A stretch of DNA of 64,000 nt. It comes from Arthrobacter sp. ISL-65 (lineage in GTDB: Bacteria; Actinomycetota; Actinomycetes; Actinomycetales; Micrococcaceae). Location: positions 1 through 64,000 of the forward strand of contig NZ_JAGGPN010000019.1 in NCBI RefSeq assembly GCF_018613795.1, in the 5' to 3' direction. Under the pieces are notes generated by a model. That model did not search any database. It was given only the letters and a program-made list of their open reading frames with translations, and was not told where the DNA came from. Below, piece after piece: positions 35,493 through 47,058 of the stretch. The translations under genes and the position numbers were made by a program. Each line of letters starts with the position of its first letter. Position 1 is the first letter of the stretch.

Positions 35493-37775
35493 TCACGCCG
35501 AGGGCAGCCCGCTGTCCAGCGCAGACACGGTGAACCAGTCGTCCAGCTCGGCGGCAGGTACCGGGCGAAGGATATGGAACCCCTGCGCCTGGTCGCAGCC
35601 GTAACTGCCCAGCTGGTCCAGTGCACCTCCGTCCTCCACCCCTTCGGCGACCACTGTCAGGCCAAGGCTGTGCGCGAGGTTGATGGTTGAGGCCACCAGG
35701 GCCGCAGCCCGCGGGTCCTCGGTGATCGAAACGATGAAGGAGCGGTCAAGCTTCAGCTCGTTGATGGGCAGGTCCCGGAGGTAGGCCAGCGAGCTGTAGC
35801 CCGTGCCGAAGTCGTCAATGGCCACCCGTATGCCGCGGGACTGCAACCCGGACAGGATATCCCTGGCTCGGACCCGGTCTGGCATCATGAAATCCTCGGT
35901 GATCTCGACCATCAGCGCCGACTCCGCGAGGCCCCGCTCCTTGATCATGGCGGCAATCCGGTCCGGCAGCTCTGCGTCGATGAGTGAGCTGGCCGAGAGG
36001 TTTGCAGCCACGGTCATTGGCCTGCCCTGCGAATGCCAGATGGCTGCCTGGTCCAGGGCCAGGGTGAGCACGCGGTCATTCAGGGCGTTCATGAGCCCGC
36101 CCTCCTCCGCCAGCAGAAGAAACGAACCGGGGGCCAGCAGTCCGTGCCGGGGGTGGTTCCAGCGGACCAATGCCTCCACGCCCTTAGTTTCCCCGGTGAG
36201 CGCGTCCACCTTGGGTTGGTAATGCAGCACGAGCTGGTCCTCGATGAGCGCGGCGCGAAGCTCCTGGAGCATCCTCAGCCGCTCTTCCCCGGGACTGTGG
36301 TCCTCGCTGGCGTACACGTGGCTGCCACTGCGCGACGTTTTGGCCCGGTACATGGCCGTGTCCGCCTTGCGCAGCAGAGTCTTCAGGTCCTCCCCCTGTT
36401 CCGGGAACAGGGCGATGCCGACGCTGACACCGACCTGAAGGGCAATGCCCCTCAGTGTGAGGGGCTCACTCAGGGCAGCCCGGAGCCGGTCGGCGAGCTG
36501 CAGGGCCTCGTGCTCGCCGGCATCAAGGAGAAGGATGGCGAATTCGTCCCCGCCCAGCCGGGCTATCAGGTCACCGGGGCCCAGGCACCGGCGGAGCCGT
36601 TCGCTAACCTGGACCAGCAGCCGGTCCCCGACGTCGTGGCCCAGGCTGTCGTTGATTTCCTTGAATCTGTCCGCGTCCAGCAGGAGGAAGGCGCACGGTG
36701 CACCCTGCCGGGCGTCGAGCACGGCAGGGGCGTCGGTGTACAGCGCCCGCCGGTTCGGCAGCCCCGTTAGCTCATCCGTCCTGGCCTGCCGGCGCACCTC
36801 GGCGAGGGTGACCAGCTGGCGGAAGGCCAACTGGGTCCGGATGCCCGCTGACACCAAGGTGGCCGCAGCAAGCCCCACGGCGAGTTCCGGCACCGGGATC
36901 CCGGTGCCCACGATCAGGACCCCGAGTCCGGCGGCGGTGGCAACCATCGGAACGGCCGGCGTCCATGAGCCTTCACTGGCACCCTCGGCTTTCTCCTCCT
37001 GCCGGGCGAACCCGTCCGCCCAGGCTGCAATGAGGCACAAACCCGCTGTCCAGCCGGCATCCAGCGGCGTGCCGAGGACGTAGGTGTCGGTGGCCAGCCT
37101 GGAGGCGTAGACAACGTCAGCGGCGGCGAACACCATGAGCCCCAGCATCAGAGTTGCCCCGCTACGGCCCGTGGCAAGGCCCGGTACTGCCGCCATTCCG
37201 GCGGTCACGGCCAGAACGATGAGATCCAGGAGAGGGTAGGCGACCGCCACGGCTGTAGCCAGTGAGGAAAACCCGCCGGCGGCCGACAGCAGCGGGCTGA
37301 GCAGAACCACCAGGACGGTGGCGGCACCGAGTGAGCCGACGACGGCGTCCAGCAGCACGGAGCGCGCCAGCCGCTGGCGCAGCGGGAGCAAATAGACGAA
37401 CAATCCGCCAAGTGCGAGCGGGTAGAACAGCAGGTAACCGGTATCCGCAGGCGACGGGAAGGGCAGCGATCTGGCCCCCGCGAGCGCGGCCACGTAGTAG
37501 GTGCTCCCCGCTGCAAACGCAGACAACGCCATGGCCACCAGGGCGAGTGCCCAGTGGTCCTTGGCCCGGTAGGCCGCCAGCCAGGCCACAGCCGCGGGCG
37601 CCCACGCCGCTGGCACCCCGATCCAGACGTTCACAAGCGGGCTGAACCCGTCCCGGTCCAGCAGCAAGCCACCCAGATACAGGCCCAGCAACACCCACAT
37701 GAGCCACAACAGGGTGCGCCGCGTACCCTTCCCGCGGCCCAGTGTATGGCCGCTTGGAATCACGCCTGTTTTCAT
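35493..37775 (-). CDS. Membrane GGDEF/EAL bifunctional cyclic di-GMP protein
   Basis: Protein of 760 aa. Residues 1-325 hold about eight to ten membrane helices (MASE-like sensor). A GGDEF domain follows (about 330-490) with intact GGDEF at 408-412. The I-site RxxD position, five residues before GGDEF, reads GPGD, so product inhibition by c-di-GMP may be absent. The EAL domain (about 505-745) keeps EAL at 534-536, DDFGTGYSSL, LKLDRSF and AEGVED, so phosphodiesterase activity is plausible. Which activity dominates is unknown. The gene is monocistronic, with upstream hairpins at 37910-37984. Confidence 0.92.
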   Translation of the reverse strand: MKTGVIPSGHTLGRGKGTRRTLLWLMWVLLGLYLGGLLLDRDGFSPLVNVWIGVPAAWAPAAVAWLAAYRAKDHWALALVAMALSAFAAGSTYYVAALAGARSLPFPSPADTGYLLFYPLALGGLFVYLLPLRQRLARSVLLDAVVGSLGAATVLVVLLSPLLSAAGGFSSLATAVAVAYPLLDLIVLAVTAGMAAVPGLATGRSGATLMLGLMVFAAADVVYASRLATDTYVLGTPLDAGWTAGLCLIAAWADGFARQEEKAEGASEGSWTPAVPMVATAAGLGVLIVGTGIPVPELAVGLAAATLVSAGIRTQLAFRQLVTLAEVRRQARTDELTGLPNRRALYTDAPAVLDARQGAPCAFLLLDADRFKEINDSLGHDVGDRLLVQVSERLRRCLGPGDLIARLGGDEFAILLLDAGEHEALQLADRLRAALSEPLTLRGIALQVGVSVGIALFPEQGEDLKTLLRKADTAMYRAKTSRSGSHVYASEDHSPGEERLRMLQELRAALIEDQLVLHYQPKVDALTGETKGVEALVRWNHPRHGLLAPGSFLLLAEEGGLMNALNDRVLTLALDQAAIWHSQGRPMTVAANLSASSLIDAELPDRIAAMIKERGLAESALMVEITEDFMMPDRVRARDILSGLQSRGIRVAIDDFGTGYSSLAYLRDLPINELKLDRSFIVSITEDPRAAALVASTINLAHSLGLTVVAEGVEDGGALDQLGSYGCDQAQGFHILRPVPAAELDDWFTVSALDSGLPSA

Positions 37776-37909
37776 CCGCCCCCCAGCGTGTACAAAGCAA
37801 CCGCATGTGACTCGTATCGTACGGCACGGGCAGGGTTCATCCGATAGCCGTCCTGAGATTGTGACCGCCTCTTGACTTCTGGTTACCGGCCGGTAGCTTT
37901 AGGGAAGCA

Positions 37910-37984
37910 CCCCGGGACCCCAGACACCCGGGGGATTCGCCAAAGAAGCCCCGCACCGCCCTTTCACGGACGGTGCGGGGCTTC
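37910..37984 (-). terminator. Two hairpins; terminator region behind the fructosyl-amino-acid oxidase-like gene
   Basis: GAAGCCCCGCACCG (37945-37958) and CGGTGCGGGGCTTC (37971-37984) are a perfect 14-bp stem with a 12-nt loop. A smaller hairpin, CCCCGGG (37910-37916) with CCCGGGG (37927-37933), follows on the minus strand. The first lies 30 bp after the minus-strand oxidase stop (38014). A small RNA from the plus strand cannot be excluded, since TTGACT (37872) and TAGCTT (about 37894) precede it. Confidence 0.6.
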
Positions 37985-38013
37985 CGCTTCCCCATTTCAG
38001 GAAAACATGGCTG

Positions 38014-39132
38014 TCAGGAAAACCGGGCCGGACGGAACGTGGACAACATGGCGTGCCTGCAGCCGCTCAGGATCTCGCCGGCAAGGAGTTCGCCGACAAC
38101 GAGCCCCAAGGTGGCTCCGGAGTGGGTGAACGCCACGAAGCAGCCGGGCACCTGGCCAAGTTCGCCCAGCACCGGCTCGCCGTCGCCCGGGATGGGCTTG
38201 TAGCCGATCTTCCAGCTCGCGGGCTTCAGCTCAGGGTTGCCGGCAATGAGCCTGGAGGCCTCGTCGGCGAGTTCCTGGACCACGTCGTCCGGGATGCTGA
38301 ACGAACCGTCCCCGTGCTCCGTGATGTGCTCCTCGTACCAGTCGTGGTCCAGGGCAAAGGTGCCGCCCGGGTTGGGGCGCACGGCGGCCCGCGGCGTGTT
38401 CATCACGGCCCGCACATCGTGCTCCACCGGCTTGGTCAGCACCAGCATGGACACCGGGGAACCGTTGGGGATTTCAACGCCCAGGGGTGCGACGACGGCG
38501 GGCGTCGCCGCCCCGCATGCCACCAGTACCGCGTCGGCGTCGTACGTCTCGCCAGCCGCTGTTTCGACGCCCACCGCCCGGCCGCCGTCGACCACCACGG
38601 AGGACCTGCCGGCGTTCAGCACCAGCCGGCCGCCGCGCTCGTGGAACTCCTCCATGAGGAAGTCCACCAGGTCCGGCAGGCTGACCCAGCCCTCACCCGG
38701 GTTGAAGATGGCGTTTTCAGGAACAGCACCCGCATCGATGGCGGGCGTGAACGCCGCAATGCCTTCCGGTGCCAGCAGCTTCGAGTCGTAGCCGATGGAC
38801 TTCTCGTAGGCGTGGCGGGCCTCAGTGATCTCCCGCTGCCCGGCGGCGTTCCACATCAGCCCGCCGCCGAACTGCAGCCACTCCCGGCTGGGATCGGCAG
38901 CGAAGAGCGTCCGGTACCGGTCCACGCCGGCGAGGCGGAGCTGGTGGTAGGGCGTGGACCGTTCACCGGCGGAGTTGAGCCAGGAGAGCGAACGGCCGGT
39001 GGCTTCGCTGGCCAGGCCCCGTTCGGTCAGCAGCGTCACGGAGGCGCCTTCGCGGAGCAGGTGGACAGCTGTGGAGACACCCAGGATGCCGCCGCCGATG
39101 ACGGCGACGTGCTTGGTGGCGGTGGAGGACAT
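38014..39132 (-). CDS. FAD-dependent oxidoreductase, fructosyl-amino acid oxidase (Amadoriase)-like
   Basis: Protein of 372 aa from the ATG at 39132, which has GGGAGA 6 bases upstream; longer readings are rejected. The FAD Rossmann motif GGGILGVSTAVHLL lies at 11-24, then GLASEATGRSLSWLNSAG and REWLQFGGGLMWN. From memory, length and these segments match the bacterial (Corynebacterium/Arthrobacter) fructosyl-amino acid oxidases, which split Amadori products into glucosone, amino acid and H2O2. I could not run a search, so a sarcosine/D-amino-acid oxidase role remains possible. It closes an operon with an amino-acid-type ABC importer. Confidence 0.75.
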   Translation of the reverse strand: MSSTATKHVAVIGGGILGVSTAVHLLREGASVTLLTERGLASEATGRSLSWLNSAGERSTPYHQLRLAGVDRYRTLFAADPSREWLQFGGGLMWNAAGQREITEARHAYEKSIGYDSKLLAPEGIAAFTPAIDAGAVPENAIFNPGEGWVSLPDLVDFLMEEFHERGGRLVLNAGRSSVVVDGGRAVGVETAAGETYDADAVLVACGAATPAVVAPLGVEIPNGSPVSMLVLTKPVEHDVRAVMNTPRAAVRPNPGGTFALDHDWYEEHITEHGDGSFSIPDDVVQELADEASRLIAGNPELKPASWKIGYKPIPGDGEPVLGELGQVPGCFVAFTHSGATLGLVVGELLAGEILSGCRHAMLSTFRPARFS

Positions 39133-39188
39133 GAGTTCTCCCTTTCTATGCATTTTGGACACGGTTGATAGCGACGCGGCGCTAAGGC

Positions 39189-41017
<1,829 letters not shown>

Positions 41018-41021
<4 letters not shown>

Positions 41022-41806
41022 GTGTTGCTCCCGGTGGTGAGCGGCGAGGCCGCGTCGAGTTCGGTGACTTCCTTCAGGCCGGACGTGGGCGCGGCGGGCC
41101 GGCGGCGGCCGGTGCGGAACCTGTTGTCGAAGTAGTTGACCAGGTGGGTCAGGGGCACGGTGATCACCAGGTAGAAGATGCCGGCCATGACCAGGGGTGA
41201 GAGGTTACCGGAGAGCACGGCGGCGTCCTGGCCCACGCGGAACAGTTCGCGTTCGCTGACCAGCAGGCCGAGGAAGTAGACCAGGGAGGAGTCCTTGACG
41301 ATGGCGATGAACTGGTTGACCAGGGCCGGCAGGACGCGGCGGACGCCCTGCGGGACCACCACCAGGGCCATCGACTTGGCGTAGCTCATGCCCAGGGCGC
41401 GGCAGGCCTCGCCCTGGCCCTTGTCCACGCTGAGGATGCCGGCCCGGAAGATTTCGCCGATGTAGGCGCTGGCGATGAGGCTCAGCGCGATGATTCCCAG
41501 CGGGTATGGCGAGGGCCCGAAGATCGACTGGCTGAAGCGGGCGAAGCCCTGGCCGATCAGCAGGATAGTGAGGATGGCCGGCAGGCCGCGGAAGAGGTCG
41601 GTATAGATCCGGGCCGGAATGCGCAGCCAGCGGGACCTCGAGATGCCCATGACCGCCACCACCATGCCCAGCACCACGCCAAGGATAGTGGCGGCGGCGG
41701 AGATGATCAGTGTGTTCAGAAGGCCAACCCCGAGGAGTTGGGGCAGCACCTCGAGCATTGCTTCAAAGTCGAAGAAGGTACGGCCGATGATGTTGAGCCA
41801 GTCCAT
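41018..41806 (-). CDS. Amino-acid ABC transporter permease (HisM/HisQ family)
   Basis: Permease of 262 aa with five predicted helices. Family features: N-terminal [19 protein letters not shown], the [15 protein letters not shown] segment, and the EAA-like loop [28 protein letters not shown]. The C-terminal end is a basic Pro-rich tail. Its end overlaps the ATPase start by 4 bp, and an intergenic hairpin (41842-41873) separates it from the binding-protein gene. Confidence 0.88.
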
Positions 41807-41841
41807 TGATTGCTCTCAGACGTTAGTTGTTTGATTCGGGT

Positions 41842-41873
41842 GCCGGGCGGGCTGCGGGAGCAGCCCGCCCGGC
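41842..41873 (-). terminator. Intercistronic hairpin between binding-protein and permease genes
   Basis: GCCGGGCGGGCTGC and GCAGCCCGCCCGGC are a perfect 14-bp stem with a GGGA loop. With no T-run on the minus strand, it is more likely an mRNA-stabilising or partial-termination element that lets the binding protein be made in excess over the permease, a known feature of ABC operons. Confidence 0.55.
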
Positions 41874-41904
41874 GGGAACGGCGCTGTGCCGGTCCGGCTG
41901 CCGG

Positions 41905-42777
41905 TTACTTGCTTGCGGTCGGGGCCGGGGTCGGGGTGGCGGTCTGCTCGGCCTTGGGCAGGTACTGTTCCGGCATCGGGGAGCCCGGGAACCACTTCTG
42001 GTAGAGCTTCTTCCAGGTTCCGTCTTCCATCGCTGCGGCGAGGCCCTTGTCCAGGGCCTCCTTGAAGGCGGGCTTGTCCTTGGCGATGGCGAAGCCGGCG
42101 GGGGCGTCGAAGGACGGGATGTCCGCCGCGCTGATCAGGCCGTACTGCTCCTGGTAGGCCTTGGCAGCCTCGTAGTCGAGGAAGTGGGCGTCCACCGAGC
42201 CGCTGTTGACGGCGGCGATGGCGGTGTTGTTGTCCGGGAAGCGCACCAGGCTGGCAGACGTGAAGTTCCTCACGGCGTAAGCTTCCTGAAGCGTTCCCTG
42301 GACCACGCCCAGGCGCTTTCCGTTGAGGCCGTCGACATCCTTGATGCCCGAGTTCTTGGTGGTGATGACGGTCAGGTAGCCGGCGAGGTAGCCGCTGGAA
42401 AAGTCGACGGTTTCCTTCCGCTTGTCGGTGATACCAATGGCGGCCACGCCGACGTCGAACTGGCCGTTGGCCACGGCGGAGAGCAGACCGGAGAAGTCCT
42501 GACCGGTGAAGACCACTTTGTCTACGCCGGCGCGGTGTGCCACGTCCTTGAACAGTTCGACGTCGAAGCCGGTGAAGTTGCCCTGCGCGTCGGTGAAAGT
42601 GTACGGCTTTGAGTCGCCCAGGCTTGCCACCCGGATGGTGCCCGGTTCGATCAGTCCGTACGGGTTCTCGGCCGGGCTTGAGGTTGCGGAGGATGACCCG
42701 CCGCAGCCCGAGAGGGCGAGAATGGCCGCCAGGGCTGCGGCAGCCACCGCTGCCGGGCGGAAGTTCAGTTTGATCAC
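41905..42777 (-). CDS. Amino-acid-type ABC transporter substrate-binding lipoprotein
   Basis: Family 3 (HisJ-like) binding protein of 290 aa from the GTG at 42777. The signal peptide ([20 protein letters not shown]) ends in the lipobox LSGC, followed by a Ser-rich linker. The mature part shows the usual [14 protein letters not shown] hinge, [13 protein letters not shown] and [15 protein letters not shown] longer in-frame reading to 43512 would overlap the divergent LacI operators and is rejected. The ligand may be an amino acid or an Amadori compound, since the operon ends with an Amadoriase-like oxidase (inference). Confidence 0.86.
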   Translation of the reverse strand: MIKLNFRPAAVAAAALAAILALSGCGGSSSATSSPAENPYGLIEPGTIRVASLGDSKPYTFTDAQGNFTGFDVELFKDVAHRAGVDKVVFTGQDFSGLLSAVANGQFDVGVAAIGITDKRKETVDFSSGYLAGYLTVITTKNSGIKDVDGLNGKRLGVVQGTLQEAYAVRNFTSASLVRFPDNNTAIAAVNSGSVDAHFLDYEAAKAYQEQYGLISAADIPSFDAPAGFAIAKDKPAFKEALDKGLAAAMEDGTWKKLYQKWFPGSPMPEQYLPKAEQTATPTPAPTASK

Positions 42778-42851
42778 AGCGTTGTCCAATCGTGGGAGGG
42801 AAAGCGGTGCTGTCAGGGGCCGCCGAAGGATTTGGTCGATGAAGCTCTTGC

Positions 42852-42890
42852 TGAGTCCGGTCTCAGTCCTTACGATTGAGACCGGACTCA
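42852..42890. promoter_or_regulatory. Paired LacI-type operators
   Basis: TGAGTCCGGTCTCA (42852-42865) and TGAGACCGGACTCA (42877-42890) are inverted copies; each is also nearly palindromic (TGAGNCCGGNCTCA) with a CCGG centre, as in LacI-family operators. Centres are 25 bp apart. They lie between the binding-protein start (42777) and the LacI gene (42955), so they probably control both. Confidence 0.7.
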
Positions 42891-42954
42891 CATCGATTGC
42901 TAGAAATGTAGCGGAACTCACACGCTGCGTCAACAGCCCCTCTGGAAGGTGAAC

Positions 42955-44085
42955 ATGAGCAGTGACGGAGCAAGACGGCGGGACGTAACAGTTGCCGACG
43001 TCGCAAAAGCTGCCCAGGTGTCCAAGGCCCAGGCCGCCCGTGCCTTGGGTAATTACGGGGCCGTCAGTGAAGACGTCCGTGAGCGGGTTCTCGCCGCGGC
43101 GGAAGAGCTTGAGTACCGGCCCAATGAGCTGGCCCGCAGCATGAATACCGGGAAATCGCACACCATAGGCGTGGTGGTGGGCGACATCGAGAACCCGCAT
43201 TTCGGCTTGGCCACCAGGGGGATCACGGACACCGCCAAGAAGAGCGGGTTCAACGTCATCCTGGTCAACACGGACGAGAACACCGCGGCGGAAGTCGACG
43301 CTGTCCGCGTGCTGCTCGACAAGAGGGTCGACGGCCTGATCGTCGCGCCGGCGTCGTCGGTGGAAACGCAGCACCTGCGGCGGGTACAGGAATCCGGCCG
43401 CCCGCTGGTGCTGCTGGACCGCTCGGCTGACGGCCTGGCGGTGGAGACGGTCGCGGTCGACATGGCTGCCATCTCGTACGAATCCACCCGCTATCTTCTC
43501 GACGCCGGGCACCGGAGGGTCGCCTTCATCTCGACGCTGCGCACCGGCGCTAGGTATTCGCCGGAAATGCGGCTGGATTCATCGCAGATCTCGGACCGCC
43601 TGGAAGGGATGCGGCGGGCCTTTGCTGACGCGGGGTCCAAGTTCCCGGAGGACCTCGTGCGGCTCAACGCCGGCGATGCCGGCTCCGTCCGTAACCTCAC
43701 TCGCGAGGTGCTGCTGGGTGCTGACCCGGCCACCGCCGTCGTGGCTTCCGACGGCCTGATTGCCCTCAGCGTGGTGGAAGCCATTCAGGAGTTGGGACTA
43801 CGAATCCCGGACGACGTGTCGTTCCTGATGTACGACGACTTCGCCTGGACCCGCCTTACCACACCGCCGCTGACGGTGGTGGCGCAACCCGTCTACGACA
43901 TGGGGGCCGCGGCAGCGGGCGCCCTGATCAGGCAGATCGAGGGCCGCCCGCCATTGGCTCCGGCACCGGAGTTCAGTGCAACCCTGGTCCGCCGGGGCTC
44001 AGTGGGTCCGCTTCCGGACTCAAAGCCGGCTCACTCGGCGTCGTCGTCCTTCTCGCCTTCCTTCAGGACCAGTGCCGTGCCCTGA
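42955..44085 (+). CDS. LacI-family transcriptional regulator
   Basis: Regulator of 376 aa from the ATG at 42955, preceded by GGAAGG; a GTG at 42949 is an alternative. The HTH is recognisable in [35 protein letters not shown], though the recognition helix is slightly atypical (KAQAARAL instead of the usual TVSRAL). The ligand domain follows with the [14 protein letters not shown] start and the [20 protein letters not shown] end. The C-terminal tail is Ser-rich and overlaps the GH13 gene's 3' end by 55 bp in opposite orientation. It is divergent from the ABC/Amadoriase-like operon, with twin operators between. Confidence 0.87.
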   Translation: MSSDGARRRDVTVADVAKAAQVSKAQAARALGNYGAVSEDVRERVLAAAEELEYRPNELARSMNTGKSHTIGVVVGDIENPHFGLATRGITDTAKKSGFNVILVNTDENTAAEVDAVRVLLDKRVDGLIVAPASSVETQHLRRVQESGRPLVLLDRSADGLAVETVAVDMAAISYESTRYLLDAGHRRVAFISTLRTGARYSPEMRLDSSQISDRLEGMRRAFADAGSKFPEDLVRLNAGDAGSVRNLTREVLLGADPATAVVASDGLIALSVVEAIQELGLRIPDDVSFLMYDDFAWTRLTTPPLTVVAQPVYDMGAAAAGALIRQIEGRPPLAPAPEFSATLVRRGSVGPLPDSKPAHSASSSFSPSFRTSAVP

Positions 44086-46397
44086 TAGGCGCCCAGCTCC
44101 AGGAAGAAGCTGTGCAGGTCGTCGACCTGCCCCACGGCCTCGCCGCTGAAGAGGTCGTGGACGCTGGCGCCGGGGACAAGGTGGGCGGACTGGATGCTGC
44201 CCGCAATGTCCTGTCCGGAGAAGTTCAGCACGGTGGCCTGCAGGTCCCCGTCCCCGAGCCGGTTTACCAGGACAAGCAGACCGCGGTGGGAAACTTCCGG
44301 CACATCCAGCAGGGCGCTGGTGGCAATTCCGGCCTGTTCCCGCACGGCGAGGATCTTCTGCAGGCGCCGGGCGAAGGACGCCGGATCCTTGAGCTGTTCT
44401 GGCAACGGGCCGTAGAGGCTGCGGGCACGCGGCATGCCGGAGGAGGAGGCCTCCGCCTCGGGGCTGGTGCCCATGATGTCGTGTGCGCCCCGGTTGATCC
44501 AGCGGGTGTCGCCCTGCGCGGTAAGCTCCCGCACTTTCTGACGGTCAAGGGTGACTATGCCGGTGAGGTCCCAGCCGGACAGGGCAAAGACGCCAGGCTG
44601 TAGCGCGTTGTACATGGACAGCAGAATATGGACGTCAAGGATCTGGGCCCGCTGTTCGTCGGTCAGGTTCTCGGGGTCCTGGATGCCCAGGGCGGCCATG
44701 ATGACGCTTGCCGTCGTGCAGGCGATGCCGTTGGTGGTGAACAACGCATTGTACGGAGCGTTCGGGCCCGTCAGCCGTTCCCGGAGGGTTTGCTGAACGT
44801 GCTCTGCCAGTTCGGCGCCGGTGAGCTCCTGGCCGTTGAGTTCGAAGACATCGTCCCTGTGGCCGGCGGCAAAATGGACCAGTTCGTAGGTCAGTTCGTC
44901 GTGGTTCTGCAGGGCATGGACCAGTGATGCCTGGTCCACGCCGATTTCCATGGCCAGCCGCAGGGTCAGGCGCAGGAATTCCGTATCGGCAGTCACCAGC
45001 GCGTAGTGGTAGGCCGGCCTGGTGACGAAGTCGTAGGAAAGGTCGGGGCCCGCCTCCGAGGTGGCTTTGATGTCGTCGATGGTCAGGTTGAGTTCCTGGA
45101 AGGAGAACCCGCCCACCTTGCGGATCATAGACCCGATCAGCTGGTTTGCCGCCTCGGACAGCGGGTGCCCCTCGGACCAGCCCGGCTGCTCCTCTGCGCT
45201 CTTCTCCACGCCCAGGAACCCGTTCGCGTCCAGCCGCAACGCACCCGTGCCCAGGTCGAGCAGCGAGTGCAGCGCGTCACCGACCACGAGCCGCATGCCC
45301 GCGAAGGTCGGGTCCAGCCAGTTGATGGACGGCTGGCCGGCCTTGAAGTAGTGGAGGTAGACCCAGCGCCTGGTTTTCCCGGCCGTGTCCACGATCGGGC
45401 GGGTGGCGCTCCAGTTGGTCTCCTTGACCCCGGGCTCATAGAAGATCACGCGCTGCAGCCGGCCGATGATGTACCCGGCCTTCTGCAGTGCCTGCTCCGC
45501 GTCGGGGCTGAGGTTGACCGAGTCTTCGCCTTCGGGAACGTCCGGCAGCAGGTGCCAGTCCTCTTCCGGGATGTCGATCATGTGGTAAATGCCGGGGTAG
45601 TCCCGGAAGTTCATCTCGGCCAGGCGGAAGTCGGCCCCCTTGCCCGTGTGGCCGGGAACGATGTCATCGATCACCGTGCCGTCATGGTCGGCCGCGACCT
45701 CGCACATCTTGCGGAATTCGTCCTCGGTGCCGAATACCGGGTCGATCGCCATGCTGATGCGGTCGAAGTGCCCGTCCACGCTCGGTGTCTGGGACCAGCC
45801 GCTGATGCCGCCGGCGAGCTTGACCGGACCGGTGTGCAGCCCCCTGATCCCGATCTCGCGGAAAGCATCCCACAACTCAGGATCTCCCAAAGCCGAGAGG
45901 AAGGACTGGCCCGGGCGGGTGATGAAGGACAGGGGGTAGGCGGTAAACCAGACGGGGGCGCGTTCCACGGCCGCCCGCGGGTTGGGATGGGCATACGAGT
46001 TCTGCCACATGCTGGCCTGCCCTGAGAGCTGCCGCGCCATGACGTTAGCGTCGCCCAGCATCGCCTGGTTGCGCAGCCACTCAACATAGGCCGCGTTGCG
46101 CCCGTCGAATTCCAGCGAGGGGCGGTCGGCGAAGAACTGCCGGCGGCGGGCAATCGGCCTCAGCGCCTTGGGACGGGCGGGATAGAACTGCTCGTCGTAG
46201 GTGATGTCGACCGCCTCAGTCACTTCCGGCGCTTCGGCTGCTTCGGCCAATTCCGGCGCTTCGGCCGCCTCGGCTGCTGAGTCAGCCGGAGCCGCTTCGT
46301 CGGCTGGGACCGCTCCTGCCTCGGGTCCGAATCCGTTGCTCTCGCCGTCAAACTCGTCGGCTGCTGAAACGCTCTGGTTGAAGCTTGCTTCCCGCAC
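44031..46397 (-). CDS. GH13 alpha-glucan enzyme, trehalose-synthase-like (maltose/alpha-glucan)
   Basis: Protein of 788 aa from a GTG at 46397 with AAAGGAG upstream. Residues about 20-62 are an Ala/Glu/Pro-rich segment with repeated EAPE/AEA units, probably disordered. The rest is a GH13 barrel: [11 protein letters not shown] (region I), the nucleophile Asp in [10 protein letters not shown], the acid/base Glu in FSFQELNLT and NHD in [11 protein letters not shown]-terminal beta domain follows. It resembles trehalose-synthase-type or related transglycosylating GH13 enzymes rather than secreted amylases; there is no signal peptide. The exact reaction is not readable. It stands alone, and its end overlaps the LacI gene. 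Confidence 0.8.
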   Translation of the reverse strand: MREASFNQSVSAADEFDGESNGFGPEAGAVPADEAAPADSAAEAAEAPELAEAAEAPEVTEAVDITYDEQFYPARPKALRPIARRRQFFADRPSLEFDGRNAAYVEWLRNQAMLGDANVMARQLSGQASMWQNSYAHPNPRAAVERAPVWFTAYPLSFITRPGQSFLSALGDPELWDAFREIGIRGLHTGPVKLAGGISGWSQTPSVDGHFDRISMAIDPVFGTEDEFRKMCEVAADHDGTVIDDIVPGHTGKGADFRLAEMNFRDYPGIYHMIDIPEEDWHLLPDVPEGEDSVNLSPDAEQALQKAGYIIGRLQRVIFYEPGVKETNWSATRPIVDTAGKTRRWVYLHYFKAGQPSINWLDPTFAGMRLVVGDALHSLLDLGTGALRLDANGFLGVEKSAEEQPGWSEGHPLSEAANQLIGSMIRKVGGFSFQELNLTIDDIKATSEAGPDLSYDFVTRPAYHYALVTADTEFLRLTLRLAMEIGVDQASLVHALQNHDELTYELVHFAAGHRDDVFELNGQELTGAELAEHVQQTLRERLTGPNAPYNALFTTNGIACTTASVIMAALGIQDPENLTDEQRAQILDVHILLSMYNALQPGVFALSGWDLTGIVTLDRQKVRELTAQGDTRWINRGAHDIMGTSPEAEASSSGMPRARSLYGPLPEQLKDPASFARRLQKILAVREQAGIATSALLDVPEVSHRGLLVLVNRLGDGDLQATVLNFSGQDIAGSIQSAHLVPGASVHDLFSGEAVGQVDDLHSFFLELGAYQGTALVLKEGEKDDDAE

Positions 46398-46618
46398 AGA
46401 CTGCTCCTTTATCGGTGGTTGCTGCGTGGCACCCCCGGGGTGTTCTCAAGTGTTTCCGTACCCCGGCATGTCGAGAGTATTCACGCTTGTCCGCTTCGCC
46501 CACCCTATGCCGAGGGCCGCAGGAATATCGACTATTGCCGTCAGCGGTTCTTTCAGCCGGTTGTCTCACCGTCCCCCCGCTGCTCCCTCGTCACCGGGTC
46601 GAGCAGGGCCAGCCGGGC

Positions 46619-46942
46619 CTACGTGCTGAGGTCCCAGTGGGCTCGGATTGCCTCTGCAATCGGACTAACGGTGACGTCCACCCGGAAAGCAACGGGCGCG
46701 GTCCCTGTCTCTTCGATTGTCGCGTCACGGTACACGCGGCCGCATGAGGGACAGAGCGTGTAAAGGTCCTCATCAGCAGGCCATTGCGCCAACTCCACGG
46801 GTATGGAGGTGTTTCCTCCGACGTAAACGGGAACGCCTTGTGAGTTTGCCTGTATCAGTCCGTCCTTGCTGACGGTGTTGCCGCAGACACAGGTGATGGT
46901 GGTGACGTCATGACCGATCACGTCGGCGGTTTCAGTGTCCAC
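46619..46942 (-). CDS. Hypothetical protein with zinc-ribbon-like Cys pairs (107 aa)
   Basis: The GTG at 46942 is preceded by GGGGAG at 6 bp, a good ribosome site. The protein has a Cys pair near residue 20 (CVCGN) and another in CPSCGR near residue 64, which together could bind Zn. The C-terminal half ends in an amphipathic helix (SPIAEAIRAHWDL). No known family was recognised. It lies upstream of the GH13 gene on the same strand, but 221 bp separate them, so it is probably independent. Confidence 0.68.
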   Translation of the reverse strand: MDTETADVIGHDVTTITCVCGNTVSKDGLIQANSQGVPVYVGGNTSIPVELAQWPADEDLYTLCPSCGRVYRDATIEETGTAPVAFRVDVTVSPIAEAIRAHWDLST

Positions 46943-47020
46943 GATGAGCTCCCCGGTGCTGGAAGCGACCTTCTGGTATTAGCTTATGCCTGCCGGAACG
47001 TTCGTGTCGCTGCACAGAAG

Positions 47021-47044
47021 GCCCCGGACCCAAAGGTCCGGGGC
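47021..47044 (-). terminator. Terminator hairpin of the small gene at 47059-47334
   Basis: GCCCCGGACC and GGTCCGGGGC are perfect 10-bp arms around a 4-nt loop, 15 bp beyond the minus-strand stop at 47059. No strong T-run follows, but the location fits an end. Confidence 0.6.
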
Positions 47045-47058
47045 TGCGCGAAAGTCGC

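Noticed and set aside
42778..43512. Upstream extension of the HisJ-type binding-protein frame to 43512
   Set aside because: It would cross the LacI operators and overlap the LacI gene; the signal peptide and lipobox define the start near 42777.
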